Assembly (NCBI GenBank): GCA_029265085.1
Contig: JAJUJY010000024.1
Location: 1 to 38,076, forward strand
Source of the DNA: Chloroflexota bacterium
Lineage (GTDB): Bacteria > Chloroflexota > Anaerolineae > Anaerolineales > Anaerolineaceae
Length of the DNA: 38,076 nt
Direction of reading: 5' to 3'
Positions 8,619-16,525 of the stretch are shown here, one piece after another. Each line of letters begins with the position of its first letter. Within the stretch, counting starts at the first letter, position 1. The notes under the pieces are model-generated. The model was not told the DNA's origin and made no database searches. It worked only from the letters and a program-made list of their open reading frames with translations. The position numbers and the translations under genes are program-made.

Positions 8619-9229
8619 TTTGGTTATTTGAAATCAAGGAAAATTTGTTTGAATTGTTGATATGATTGGAAGAAGCGAAAGAAGTGTTCCTAATTATTTA
8701 TACATCGACGGTTGATACCAGATCGGATTTTTACTCATCATATCTAACCCCGGATTTTTAAGCTGAAATTATATGATCCATTACAAGATGTGCAATGCCC
8801 TGGTAACTATTTAAGTAGGTGAGAGGGGATGCTAACTTTAGAAAATGCCACAAATTAAAAAAAACTGGACAAGCCTGCTTAGCTGGATACGATGCAATAT
8901 AAAAATAGATAAGCCGCCGCAGTGAGCCAGGCATACTTGGCCTGGCGTTTTTCTGGTTTGCAGATAAGCAGGTCCCGTTGAACAGACGACGCGTAAGAGA
9001 AATTTTACCTTACACCGCGCTGAAGTCTGGTACTATTTGTCGGTCATTGTCCCGAAGGGATATCGAATCCCACAAGCGGATAGTGTCTACCCGCTGTGTT
9101 TTTAATTTCCTTTTGCTGAACCATAGTGTGGGAACAGATCAAGAAGCCAGTCTTCAGCCGCCAGCTATCAGCCGACCGGTTGCAGGTTCTAGTATACGCT
9201 GAAAACAGATGATTGGCAACTAGCGACTA
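8619..9229. other. About 600-bp region with no supported gene
   Basis: No open frame here has a ribosome site together with a recognisable product. The stretch is mixed in composition, with AT-rich parts (8640-8780, 8860-8920) and GC-richer parts (8960-9060). It contains a clear terminator-like hairpin at 8926-8953 with no protein gene before it. A short RNA or a decayed gene is possible. I see no tRNA cloverleaf: the segment with ATCGAATCCC near 9064 lacks a proper T-loop and acceptor stem. Confidence 0.4.
8926..8953 (+). terminator. Intrinsic terminator without an obvious gene
   Basis: GCCAGGC (8926-8932) and GCCTGGC (8940-8946) form a GC-rich 7-bp stem with a 7-base loop, followed at once by GTTTTT. 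This is a textbook rho-independent signal on the plus strand. No coding frame ends before it, so it may end a small RNA in the 8619-8925 gap, or act as a back-up for the kinase terminator. Confidence 0.65.
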
Positions 9230-9491
9230 CTAATGCTCTGGGGGCAGCACAGCGGCCATTTCGTCCAGTGTGGCGCGTGCCCAACGCCGTACCTGAGCGA
9301 GTATCACGATAGGAGTGAGCTGCATCCGCGATGGTGAAGCTCCAGGCTGCAGAGGGCAAGGGGCGGGCATCCGGCGGGCGAATTACCTTCCATGTGCGAA
9401 TGTCCTTGGCGGTAATTTGACTCATGTCTCGGCGTATTTCCTGCACCGATAAGCCGCTGTCCAGGTGCGCACTGAGTGTGCTGCGTATCCA
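9230..9491 (-). pseudogene. DUF5946-like gene remnant, copy 1 (3' part, frameshifted)
   Basis: Read on the minus strand, 9491 to 9303 encodes WIRSTLSAHLDSGLSVQEIRRD and continues to WKVIRPPDARPLPSAAW and IADAAHSYRD. After a frameshift near 9300 another frame gives LAQVRRWARATLDEMAAVLP and stops at 9230-9232. Joined together these match the C-terminal two thirds of the DUF5946 family as I recall it. The 5' end is missing: at 9491/9492 the sequence switches to a transposase-like fragment. The 189-bp core (9303-9491) is repeated at 12103-12291. The product is not functional. Confidence 0.65.
9303..9491. repeat. 189-bp direct repeat, left copy (flanks the LRR gene)
   Basis: Aligned by eye, this segment matches 12103-12291 without gaps, with about 15 mismatches in 189 bases (about 92% identity) and sharp ends at both sides. 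Both copies have the same orientation and bracket the LRR gene. Confidence 0.85.
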
Positions 9492-9640
9492 CAACCATCA
9501 CTTTGTGTCGCAAATCCAGACAGGCCAATAGCTTCGGGGATATGACGATCTCCTTTTCCTTCTCGACGATCATTTGCATTAAAACAATCCCTTGGACAGG
9601 TAGGTAAACTGATAATCGTTGTAAACCAAATGGCTTGGAT
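9492..9640 (-). mobile_element. ISAs1-like transposase fragment (remnant)
   Basis: On the minus strand this segment encodes LSVYLPVQGIVLMQMIVEKE followed by KEIVISPKLLACLDLRHKVM and VVD. This resembles the DDE region of ISAs1-family (H-repeat) transposases, where a strand of the type GLVLGQ...EKSNEI is followed by PELLDLLDL..VTIDA. Only a short core is left: no start, no complete catalytic triad, no terminal inverted repeats seen. It continues in frame into the DUF5946-like remnant at 9491. The family call is from recall and moderate in strength. Confidence 0.5.
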
Positions 9641-9904
9641 TGATGAGCTTTCCTTGGGCTTGTTCTGCCTGTTGCGATTGGGGCTCTTTTTTGATAAATA
9701 CCAAAGTGATCTTCTTTGGTGTTTATTGATGTGGAAGCCTGCAATTTGTCTAAGAAGGTCTTGTTTGCCATTTTTGATTTTAAGAAAGCTCTGGAGAAAG
9801 TCAGCAATTGGTTTGACATTTCCCTGATCAGGGTCCATAATGAATTGTTAAATGATGAAACCCCACCTCCAAGTCGGCAACCATCAATCTCACTCTGAAT
9901 AATT
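9641..9904. other. Region upstream of the LRR gene with no supported gene
   Basis: Overlapping frames exist on both strands but none has recognisable content or a good ribosome site. It may be decayed mobile-element DNA continuous with the transposase fragment to its left, and it must hold the promoter of the LRR gene. No convincing -35/-10 pair was identified. Confidence 0.35.
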
Positions 9905-9919
9905 TGAAGGAGGGCAATA

Positions 9920-12076
9920 ATGAACAAAGTTTTACATTTTCTAGTCCTGGCGGCTTTATTACTGGGATTATTTTCCTCAACAAGCACACACCCTGTCAAG
10001 GGACAAATCGCCTTTTCCTGCTCAAATGTTACGGAAATCCCACAATTGGAATGCGAGGCGTTGGTGGCCCTTCACGCCAGCACCAATGGCGGCGGATGGA
10101 AAAACAGCACCAATTGGTTGGTATCTAACACCCCCAGTACATGGTACGGAGTGACCGTCTCTAGCGGGCATGTCACTGTTCTCAACCTCGGGTGGGACAA
10201 CTGGCTGGTTGGTACACTACCTCCTGAGTTGGGTAATTTGAGCATGTTAGAGTACCTGTCTATCTATAGCAACGATTATCTGACCGGCAGCATTCCGCCC
10301 GAACTAGGTAATTTGAGCAATTTGTATTTTGTGAAGCTTTATGATAACCGATTGACCGGCAGTATCCCGTCCACGCTGGGCAATTTGAGTGGCTTGCAGA
10401 ACCTGGACCTCACCAGCAACCAATTAAACGGCAGCATCCCGCCCGAGTTGGGCAATTTGAGTATTTTAAACAACCTGAAACTGAGTTATAACCAACTGAG
10501 CGGCAGTATACCTGCTGAGTTGGGTAATTTGGGAAACTTGCAATACCTGCATCTTGATGCCAACCAACTAAGTGGGAATATCCCGCCTGAGTTGGGTAAT
10601 TTAAGTAATTTGCAGAGCCTACTTCTTTATAGCAACCAACTAAGTGGTAATATTCCGCCTGAGTTGGGTAATTTGGGAAACTTGCAATACCTGTATCTTG
10701 AAGACAACCAACTAAGTGGGAATATCCCGCCTGAGTTGGGTAATATGAGCAATTTGCGGTACCTGTACCTCCAGGAAAACCAGCTTAGCGGCAGTATCCC
10801 GCCTGCGCTGGATAATATGGACATGCTATATAGTCTGAATCTTAGCAACAACCAGTTGAGCGGCAGCATCCCGCCTGAGCTGAGCACGATGACAAAGCTG
10901 CAACAACTGTACCTTGATCACAACCAACTTAGTGGCAGCATTCCATCTGAACTGTGCAACCATAAGATTTTTGAGTACCTATATCTTGATCATAATCAAC
11001 TGAGCGGCAGCATTCCGCCCGCGTTGGGAAATATAAGCTTCTTGCGCGACCTGCGCCTTTCTGACAACCAACTAAGCGGCAGTATTCCACCTGAACTGGG
11101 TAATTTACATGTGCAATGGCTGTACCTGGATGCCAACCAGCTTAGCGGCAGTATCCCGTCCACACTGGGTAATATCAGTGAGATGCAGTACCTGTATCTG
11201 AATGATAACCAACTGAGCGGCAGCATCCCGGCCACGTTGGGCAATGCCACGAATTTGAATTACCTGTACCTGAATGATAACCAGCTCAGTGGCAGCATCC
11301 CATCCACATTGAGCAATTTGAGTTATTTGAAATACCTGTATTTGAATGACAATCAGCTCAGCGGCAGCATCCCATCTGAATTGGGTAGTTTGGGAACCTT
11401 GCAGTACTTGCGCCTTAACAACAACCAACTGAGCGGTGCCGTACCAACCACCTTTACCAATCTGACCAAATTATATGTTAATACTTCCGATGACCTCTAC
11501 GGCCTGGATATGGACTACAATGCGTTGGCGGTTCCGGCGGGATACCCTGTTGCGGGAAATTCGCTCCATGAGTTCCTCATGACCAAAGACCCAAACTGGC
11601 ATTTGCGGCAGACGGTTGAGGAAGTGATTGGCAGCACCGGCGGGGAAATGACCTCGTTGGACGGAACAGTTAACTTTATTATTCCACCCAACGCGGTGGG
11701 CGATAATACCATTTTCATCTTTACGCCTCAGCCGCGTCCCAATTTTAACATCGGCAAAATGGTCTTTGCTAATAACAGTTTCCTGCTAACTGCGGTGGAT
11801 GGCCTGGGCAATCCGGTTACGCTCTTTGCTCAACCGGTCACGGTGACCGTTACTTACGATGAAGCATCCCTGAATCTGTCTGAAGTGTCCCTTAACCTGT
11901 ATTATTGGGACAGCGCGACCACTACTTGGCTGGATGCGGTGACAACTTGCGATCCTGGTGGAGATTACACTCGCGACCTACAGGGCAATACATTCTCGTT
12001 GGAGATCTGCCATCTGAGCGAATTTGCAGTCCTCAGTGACACTATGCGCGTTTTCCTGCCAACTGTGCTGAGATAG
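9920..12076 (+). CDS. Secreted leucine-rich-repeat protein, plant-type LRRs
   Basis: This is a 718-residue secreted protein. AAGGAGGG precedes the ATG and a signal peptide covers about residues 1-29. A cap resembling LRRNT_2 follows (EALVALHASTNGGGW, then TWYGVTVSSGHVTVLNLGW). About 18 repeats of 24 residues come next (roughly 95-525), of the plant-specific form LxxLxLxxNxLSGSIPxELGN; one is a residue shorter. The C-terminal part (about 560-700) holds a ZU5-like beta segment (GGEMTSLDGTVNFIIPPNAV) and ends in MRVFLPTVLR. No transmembrane anchor or LPxTG motif is seen. It probably binds protein or glycan partners at the cell surface or outside. The gene is a single unit flanked by direct repeats of a broken gene, which suggests an insertion or rearrangement history. 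Confidence 0.85.
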   Translation: MNKVLHFLVLAALLLGLFSSTSTHPVKGQIAFSCSNVTEIPQLECEALVALHASTNGGGWKNSTNWLVSNTPSTWYGVTVSSGHVTVLNLGWDNWLVGTLPPELGNLSMLEYLSIYSNDYLTGSIPPELGNLSNLYFVKLYDNRLTGSIPSTLGNLSGLQNLDLTSNQLNGSIPPELGNLSILNNLKLSYNQLSGSIPAELGNLGNLQYLHLDANQLSGNIPPELGNLSNLQSLLLYSNQLSGNIPPELGNLGNLQYLYLEDNQLSGNIPPELGNMSNLRYLYLQENQLSGSIPPALDNMDMLYSLNLSNNQLSGSIPPELSTMTKLQQLYLDHNQLSGSIPSELCNHKIFEYLYLDHNQLSGSIPPALGNISFLRDLRLSDNQLSGSIPPELGNLHVQWLYLDANQLSGSIPSTLGNISEMQYLYLNDNQLSGSIPATLGNATNLNYLYLNDNQLSGSIPSTLSNLSYLKYLYLNDNQLSGSIPSELGSLGTLQYLRLNNNQLSGAVPTTFTNLTKLYVNTSDDLYGLDMDYNALAVPAGYPVAGNSLHEFLMTKDPNWHLRQTVEEVIGSTGGEMTSLDGTVNFIIPPNAVGDNTIFIFTPQPRPNFNIGKMVFANNSFLLTAVDGLGNPVTLFAQPVTVTVTYDEASLNLSEVSLNLYYWDSATTTWLDAVTTCDPGGDYTRDLQGNTFSLEICHLSEFAVLSDTMRVFLPTVLR
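10522..10744 (+). repeat. Recent 144-bp internal duplication (two LRR units)
   Basis: Bases 10522-10600 and 10666-10744 differ at only 3 of 79 positions and are exactly 144 bases apart, i.e. two 72-bp LRR units. This points to a recent two-repeat duplication. It also predicts length variation of the protein between strains. Confidence 0.8.
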
Positions 12077-12102
12077 ATTTTTGTTGATAGCTTACTGGCA
12101 GC

Positions 12103-12291
12103 ATCACGATAGGAGTGAGCTGCATCCGCGATGGTGACGCTCAAGGTTACAGAAGGCAAGGCGCGGGCATCCGGCGGGCGAATTACCTTCCATGTGAGAA
12201 TGTCATTGGCGGCAGTTTGACCCATGCCTCGGCGTATTTCCTGCACCGATAAGCTGTCGTCCAGGTGCGCACTGAGTGTGCTGCGTATCCA
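12103..12291. repeat. 189-bp direct repeat, right copy
   Basis: Partner of the repeat at 9303-9491. Here the homology continues as intact DUF5946-like coding sequence beyond 12291, so this copy shows what the left copy lost. Confidence 0.85.
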
Positions 12292-12459
12292 GACCAAGGC
12301 TTCGTCGGTATAGCGGTTGTGCTGGATCATGTAGCAGGCAACTGTGAGCATGTGTACTTCACCATAGGCTGGATCGGTGAATTCCAGCGCAAGGAAAGTA
12401 TCGAAGATAGATTGGCAGGTTTCGCCATCATTGAGTGATGCGCCGCATTTGGGGCGAGG
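12103..12459 (-). pseudogene. DUF5946-like gene remnant, copy 2 (3' truncated)
   Basis: The minus strand reads PKCGASLNDGETCQSIFDTF at its start (with a CxxC-poor, single-Cys version of the usual zinc-like N-terminus), then LALEFTDPAYGEVHMLTVAC, YMIQHNRYTDEALVWIRSTL and on to TIADAAHSYRDA. This is the pattern I recall for DUF5946 proteins. There is no ATG in frame at the N-terminus: only an ATT at 12460-12462, preceded by a stop. After SYRDA the homology ends and the frame runs into the 3' end of the LRR gene. So both ends are damaged. The first in-frame ATG, at 12351, would lose the first 30 or so residues. The function of the family is not known to me. Confidence 0.65.
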
Positions 12460-12612
12460 AATGGATCATGCAATGCATTGTGTCACGCACATGATTGATC
12501 TTGTGTGCAGAGCTGAAGAATTGAAAAACAGGAAAATCATAGAGCCTGTGACAGGATATTTATCGGCATGATTTTTTCCATGATCCATGAAAAATTAGAA
12601 GTGTTTAAAGTT

Positions 12613-13506
12613 TTAAGATTTGTGGAAAATATGAAACCGGGCGCCCAACCGGAATAGACTGGCGGTTATCATGAAAATCAATCCAAGCGTACTTAAGTAC
12701 CATCCCCATCCGAATGATCCAATCGAAAAACGGATAGATTCTGCATTGATTTCTGACCCTTGTAATATTTGAGGCAGCCAAATAGGGAAAAGGACGTATC
12801 CTATGGTTGTAATCCCGCTTCCGATTCTGGTAAATAACTTTGATTTTGTCAAACAGGCAATGAAAGTAAGGACAGATCCAATGATCAACAGCAAATAAAT
12901 GATCATCACAAGCCTTACTTCAAAATTCACTACTGTGGGTATGTTCTCGGATAAATTTGTGAGGCGAACAATATCCATTGGGATAATCTCTACGGTAAAT
13001 TTTTCTGCATTCAAAATGATTTCTGATTGTATTAAACCAAATTGACTATTATTAAAAGCCAGTCCGATTGAAGCCAGGATAATACCGCTTCCTAACCCTC
13101 CCATCATTCGAAAACCCAAATCTGGCGTTGAACTTGTACTGGCAGGGTCATCCGTAGAAATACGAAACCAATTAATATAGGCCATGAGAATGGATGTCAC
13201 CAGTAAAAGCGATCCTGGTAAATACCATAATCTCCCAACGGTTGTAAAACAAACGACTGCGGGTAAAAACACTCCGATAAAAATGGCGAACTTTTGATCG
13301 TTGTTTGGTTTGTCGTTTTTTCTATAAGAACGTACGGCGAATAATGCCATTACACTGAGAAATAATGTAAGGAAACCTAAAACGACTGGATTTTCTTTAT
13401 TCCCAATCCAGGGCAAGATAAATTTTCCAATACTTAGCTCGATCAATCCAGAAAGTGCTCCAAGTGCGCTTCCTATCGTTCCAATCAGATTTACATATTT
13501 TTTCAT
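12613..13506 (-). CDS. Hypothetical membrane protein, about eight helices
   Basis: I do not recognise this 297-residue protein. It has about eight hydrophobic segments spread along its length (near residues 9-29, 41-62, 73-95, 100-115, 133-152, 203-222, 230-250 and 268-288) with short loops. A longer outside loop at about 155-200 is rich in isoleucine and asparagine. There is no signal for lipidation and no known motif. The start is supported by an AAAGAAAG stretch about 12 bases before the ATG. It is separated by about 250 bases from the next minus-strand gene, so it may be its own transcript. Base composition is lower in GC than the neighbouring LuxR region, which fits acquired DNA but does not prove it. 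Confidence 0.65.
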   Translation of the reverse strand: MKKYVNLIGTIGSALGALSGLIELSIGKFILPWIGNKENPVVLGFLTLFLSVMALFAVRSYRKNDKPNNDQKFAIFIGVFLPAVVCFTTVGRLWYLPGSLLLVTSILMAYINWFRISTDDPASTSSTPDLGFRMMGGLGSGIILASIGLAFNNSQFGLIQSEIILNAEKFTVEIIPMDIVRLTNLSENIPTVVNFEVRLVMIIYLLLIIGSVLTFIACLTKSKLFTRIGSGITTIGYVLFPIWLPQILQGSEINAESIRFSIGSFGWGWYLSTLGLIFMITASLFRLGARFHIFHKS

Positions 13507-13754
13507 TGAATAACTGCTTTCTTTGGTAATAGGTCAATCAAAGGTCTTAATATTTTAAGAAGCTTTATTTAACTTTGAAATTGCCCCCATTTTTGGTTGT
13601 GAATGTTGATTGATTCCTGTCATTGGTTCAATTTTTTCGGATTCCTAATTTGCATTTTCCCTGATGTATGTCTAAATTATCAGCAAGTAGAAATATTATA
13701 CCTAACCATTAACCAATCATTGCATCCAGTACCCATGGACGATCATTTGTAAGT

Positions 13755-14327
13755 CTAGATTTTCAACACGAAATTGATTATCGGCAACAACATAGCCAAA
13801 ATGAACGCCGCCGACAAGATAACACCGAGACGTTTGCTCTTTGGGTGATTTACCCAGTACGTGAGCGTGACAGATAATAACAATGTTTGTGAAAACACTT
13901 CTGGCCAACCGACGATATGATCCCATAAGGGGAGATTGAAAAAAATCATTCCCTCAATCCCACCCCAACTGGCTGAAAATGGCGTAAGAATCCCGATAAC
14001 GACGAGCATACACCACATGACCAGCCAGCCTTTTCGATTACGGAATAAGACATCTCTTAACAGGTAAAACACAATTGCCAATAATGCAGCCCGGATTGGC
14101 TGAAAAAGAGGGCTGGCCATCAATATTGGATCTGTAATGTTTCGAATGATCGGAGCTACATCTGGCCGGGCCATTCGAGTTGCATATCCAAGGAGAATAG
14201 CAGCGATTACGCCCGTAGCGAAATACGTGACGGTATGAGAAACGATCGTCCGATACAGAATTGACCGGAAAGAAGGTTGTGGGTTGTTCATCTCGATCTT
14301 TTTTAAAGGGGAGGAATTTGTACTCAT
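13755..14327 (-). CDS. Hypothetical small membrane protein
   Basis: This 190-residue protein has four to five hydrophobic segments (about residues 28-48, 80-95, 100-120, 140-160 and 168-188). It contains the stretch LFQPIRAALLAIVFYLLRDV followed by a charged RNRKGW loop, a pattern I recall in unnamed membrane proteins that sit near DUF4386 genes; no function is known to me. AAGGAAAA precedes the ATG. It follows the NmrA-like gene by 11 bases and is probably the last gene of the minus-strand group that starts with the LuxR regulator. Confidence 0.65.
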   Translation of the reverse strand: MSTNSSPLKKIEMNNPQPSFRSILYRTIVSHTVTYFATGVIAAILLGYATRMARPDVAPIIRNITDPILMASPLFQPIRAALLAIVFYLLRDVLFRNRKGWLVMWCMLVVIGILTPFSASWGGIEGMIFFNLPLWDHIVGWPEVFSQTLLLSVTLTYWVNHPKSKRLGVILSAAFILAMLLPIINFVLKI

Positions 14328-14338
14328 TTTTCCTTTTC

Positions 14339-15025
14339 TTAATGAATAGCGGCATGTGCCAGTGCTGAAGGTGTCCGGCAGCCAACAATGGCTGGTGCTT
14401 CGCGGATGAGCGCGTCATTCTTGAGAGCCTCCACCATGAACAAGGCAAAATCCACCCGGCGCGTGAGGTTGCTGGCGAGAATGGGATCGCCTACATGCTG
14501 ACTCCATACCGGCAAACCCTGGCTCTCTCCCTCCTCGAGGTCGCTTCCGCGCACGACTGTCCAGTGGGTCTCGCTGGCAAAAATTCGCCGGCACGCATCT
14601 ATCTGATCGTCAATATCCGCAAAAGGAATAATCCGGGTGAGCCAACGGGTAATTTTCTCTTCTCTTTGCAGAGCCAACGGGTACACGTCCTTGCCGTCAC
14701 GCGTGATATGCCAGCCGCAAGAAAAAATGAGGCGTGCTCCGGGCTGTGCGTGGTCGAGTACTGCCTGGGCGGTTCCCGCTGCGTAATGTTGGTTGCCCCA
14801 AGGTACCAACACGGTGAGAACTCCATCACACCCCGCGACTGCTTTCTTGATTATTTCACGGTCATTGGTTGCGCCGGCAACAATGGCGATGCGCCCATTG
14901 AATCCTTTGAGTTTGCTTACGCTGCGCTCCCGGCAGACACCAACAACTTCATAACCTCGATCCAGTGCATGCTGCACCATGTACCTGCCGAGTTTTCCAG
15001 ATGCCCCGATTATACAGACTTTCAT
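14339..15025 (-). CDS. NAD(P)-binding NmrA-like / SDR-type protein
   Basis: This 228-residue soluble protein has an N-terminal Rossmann fold with the dinucleotide motif GASGKLG (residues 7-13). A GxxxD-type second strand follows (GRIAIVAGATND), as does the AGCDGVLTVL segment typical of atypical short-chain dehydrogenases of the NmrA/YwnB group. The usual catalytic YxxxK is not evident; an SCGWHITRDG segment lies at the position of the substrate loop. It could be an NAD(P)H-dependent reductase or a redox-sensing regulator. A strong AAGGAG site precedes the ATG. It lies 38 bases after the DUF4386 gene and is probably cotranscribed with it. Confidence 0.8.
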   Translation of the reverse strand: MKVCIIGASGKLGRYMVQHALDRGYEVVGVCRERSVSKLKGFNGRIAIVAGATNDREIIKKAVAGCDGVLTVLVPWGNQHYAAGTAQAVLDHAQPGARLIFSCGWHITRDGKDVYPLALQREEKITRWLTRIIPFADIDDQIDACRRIFASETHWTVVRGSDLEEGESQGLPVWSQHVGDPILASNLTRRVDFALFMVEALKNDALIREAPAIVGCRTPSALAHAAIH

Positions 15026-15063
15026 TTTCTTCTCCTTTTGTGATTTACAAGAATTAACTTGGC

Positions 15064-15723
15064 CTACACCGTCTTTTCCGAATGATTGCGCAGCAGCACA
15101 ATCCCCAGCCAGACAAACCAGATGATCTGACCCAGGCCGAACACAGCGACCAAAGCATTCAGCGCCGGGATGATCGTGATGATGCCTACTGCGCCGACCA
15201 ACATGCCAAGGATGTTCAATCCCTTGGGAAGTTCACCCGTTCGCAGCGCTGCCAGACTGACCAACAGCGTCAATGTTCCGCCGAGGATTTCACCATTGGC
15301 GTTGCCCAACCCGTTCGTGATGGATTCAATTGCCTGAAAGGCTAATCCCGCTTGGGATGGGTCTTTGGCATAGAGCGTGATGATAGTGGTGAGTCCAGCG
15401 TTTGCAGCCATGCCGCTGGAGATGAGCGAACCAGCCCAAATAATTCCGATTGCGGTTGCAATTTGCATGAGCGCTGGCGCTCCAGACTTCATACGATTAT
15501 ACAAGGCCAGCGATAGGACGATCAGCGCAAAGCCAAAGAAAACGTACATGACCAGGTTGGTTGAGAAGATGATCGTCTGTTTTTCGATGCTCATGGCTAG
15601 CTTTTGAGCGGGGTCGGTGATGTTGAGATAGTCCAATACAACGATGAAGAGGACAAATCCGATCAGGTGGCTGACTGCCATATACAGGGCGGCGATCCCG
15701 CCCGATTTCTGTAAAGTTTTCAT
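15064..15723 (-). CDS. DUF4386 family membrane protein
   Basis: The 219-residue protein has six hydrophobic segments and the typical DUF4386 layout: an N-terminal KSGGIAALYMAVSHLIGFV segment, an alanine-rich middle with LALYNRMKSGAP, and a C-terminal LGLGQIIWFVWLGIVLLRN. The family's function is unknown; members are often found next to transcription regulators. AGGTAA lies just before the ATG. It sits 65 bases after the DUF6326-like gene within a minus-strand run of small membrane proteins. Confidence 0.78.
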   Translation of the reverse strand: MKTLQKSGGIAALYMAVSHLIGFVLFIVVLDYLNITDPAQKLAMSIEKQTIIFSTNLVMYVFFGFALIVLSLALYNRMKSGAPALMQIATAIGIIWAGSLISSGMAANAGLTTIITLYAKDPSQAGLAFQAIESITNGLGNANGEILGGTLTLLVSLAALRTGELPKGLNILGMLVGAVGIITIIPALNALVAVFGLGQIIWFVWLGIVLLRNHSEKTV

Positions 15724-15788
15724 TTTATTTACCTAATTTGACGACATGGTTAGCATTTTAAGAGTTGGAATCTGGCGCTCCTGCCAGG

Positions 15789-16451
15789 CTAATTTTCAGG
15801 GTTGCGCCAGGTCCAGGCAAACCAGACGATCAGCAGCAGGCAGAGAGTCTCAACACTGGCGATGAAGAGGTAGTGGGGATATGACGCCATACCGCCCCAG
15901 ATATAGGCAATGGTGATTATGCTCGCAACAATATTGACCCAGCGATTGATCCGGTGCTTCAACACGCGGGATAGGACGATCATGGCCATGCCGAGCTGCC
16001 CCATGATTGCGCCGATTAACATTAATTGGGGGATGGATGTACCAGTGCTGGATGAGGTTCTTGCTAATTCTTCCGCCGCGCCGGGAATGTTCAGCGAAAG
16101 GATGTCTGCTTTCTGCATATTGATCATAACTACGATCCATAGGGTGGAAAGCAGGACTTTAGTATCGATTTTTTTGATAGAATTCATTTTTGTATCTCCT
16201 TGTTTGGAATGATATGAAAGAGTTTCGCAGGACCGCACTTGATTAACCGAGATTAGCTGCAAGCCCAGATCGCGAATTATTTTGAGTAGTCCATGCAGAG
16301 CGGCCTGATCGGCTACCGGGCCGGTGAGAAGCGTTTCGCCGTTATCTTCCAGCGCGATGGTCATGCCGCTGAACCAGTCCACCCATTGCGGAGACAGGTG
16401 ACCTTCGATCCGTATTTCGTACCAGGCGGGCTGTGTATGTATTGGTTTCAT
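15789..16451 (-). CDS. Small soluble domain read in frame into a DUF6326-like membrane protein
   Basis: One open frame of 220 residues holds two parts. Residues 1-75 or so (PAWYEIRIEGHLSPQWVDWF, then LLTGPVADQAALHGLLKIIRD) match a small unnamed protein often found beside MalT-like LuxR genes in Chloroflexota and Actinobacteria (recall). Residues 89-220 (from MNSIKKID) are a DUF6326-like membrane protein with about four helices, ending in ETLCLLLIVWFAWTW. The second part has its own ATG at 16187 and a strong AAGGAGA seven bases upstream. So the region may encode two proteins whose separating stop was lost, or a true fusion plus an internal start. The ATG at 16451 was chosen over a TTG at 16460. 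It lacks a ribosome site and lies just below a hairpin. Confidence 0.65.
   Translation of the reverse strand: MKPIHTQPAWYEIRIEGHLSPQWVDWFSGMTIALEDNGETLLTGPVADQAALHGLLKIIRDLGLQLISVNQVRSCETLSYHSKQGDTKMNSIKKIDTKVLLSTLWIVVMINMQKADILSLNIPGAAEELARTSSSTGTSIPQLMLIGAIMGQLGMAMIVLSRVLKHRINRWVNIVASIITIAYIWGGMASYPHYLFIASVETLCLLLIVWFAWTWRNPEN
16185..16201 (-). promoter_or_regulatory. Internal ribosome site and ATG for the DUF6326-like part
   Basis: AAGGAGA (complement of 16195-16201) stands 7 bases before the ATG at 16185-16187. It is the best ribosome site in this small operon. It indicates that a separate 132-residue DUF6326-like protein is made, whether or not the upstream frame reads through. Confidence 0.65.
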
Positions 16452-16464
16452 GAATACCAATATA

Positions 16465-16485
16465 CCGGCAGGAGAGTACTGCCGG
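16465..16485 (-). promoter_or_regulatory. Hairpin between the LuxR gene and the next cistron
   Basis: CCGGCAG and CTGCCGG form a perfect 7-bp stem with a 7-base loop, 13 bases before the ATG at 16451. No T-run follows. The downstream start has no ribosome site, so the stem may limit read-through or translation. Confidence 0.5.
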
Positions 16486-16525
16486 ATAGCAACTTAAGTA
16501 TTGTCTGGAGTATTGTTTTGAGGGA

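Noticed and set aside
9040..9090. tRNA-like segment with GGGAT-ATCGA-ATCCC
   Set aside because: The loop has five bases instead of seven, the T-loop consensus is not met, and no acceptor or anticodon stems can be drawn.
9304..9999. Long minus-strand open frame of 231 codons
   Set aside because: Only its middle matches a transposase core, and its end is the DUF5946-like remnant in a shifted frame. It is treated as chimeric debris, not a gene.
10627..11428. Several minus-strand frames inside the LRR gene
   Set aside because: They are mirror translations of the LRR repeats and show the same periodicity. No start signals are present.
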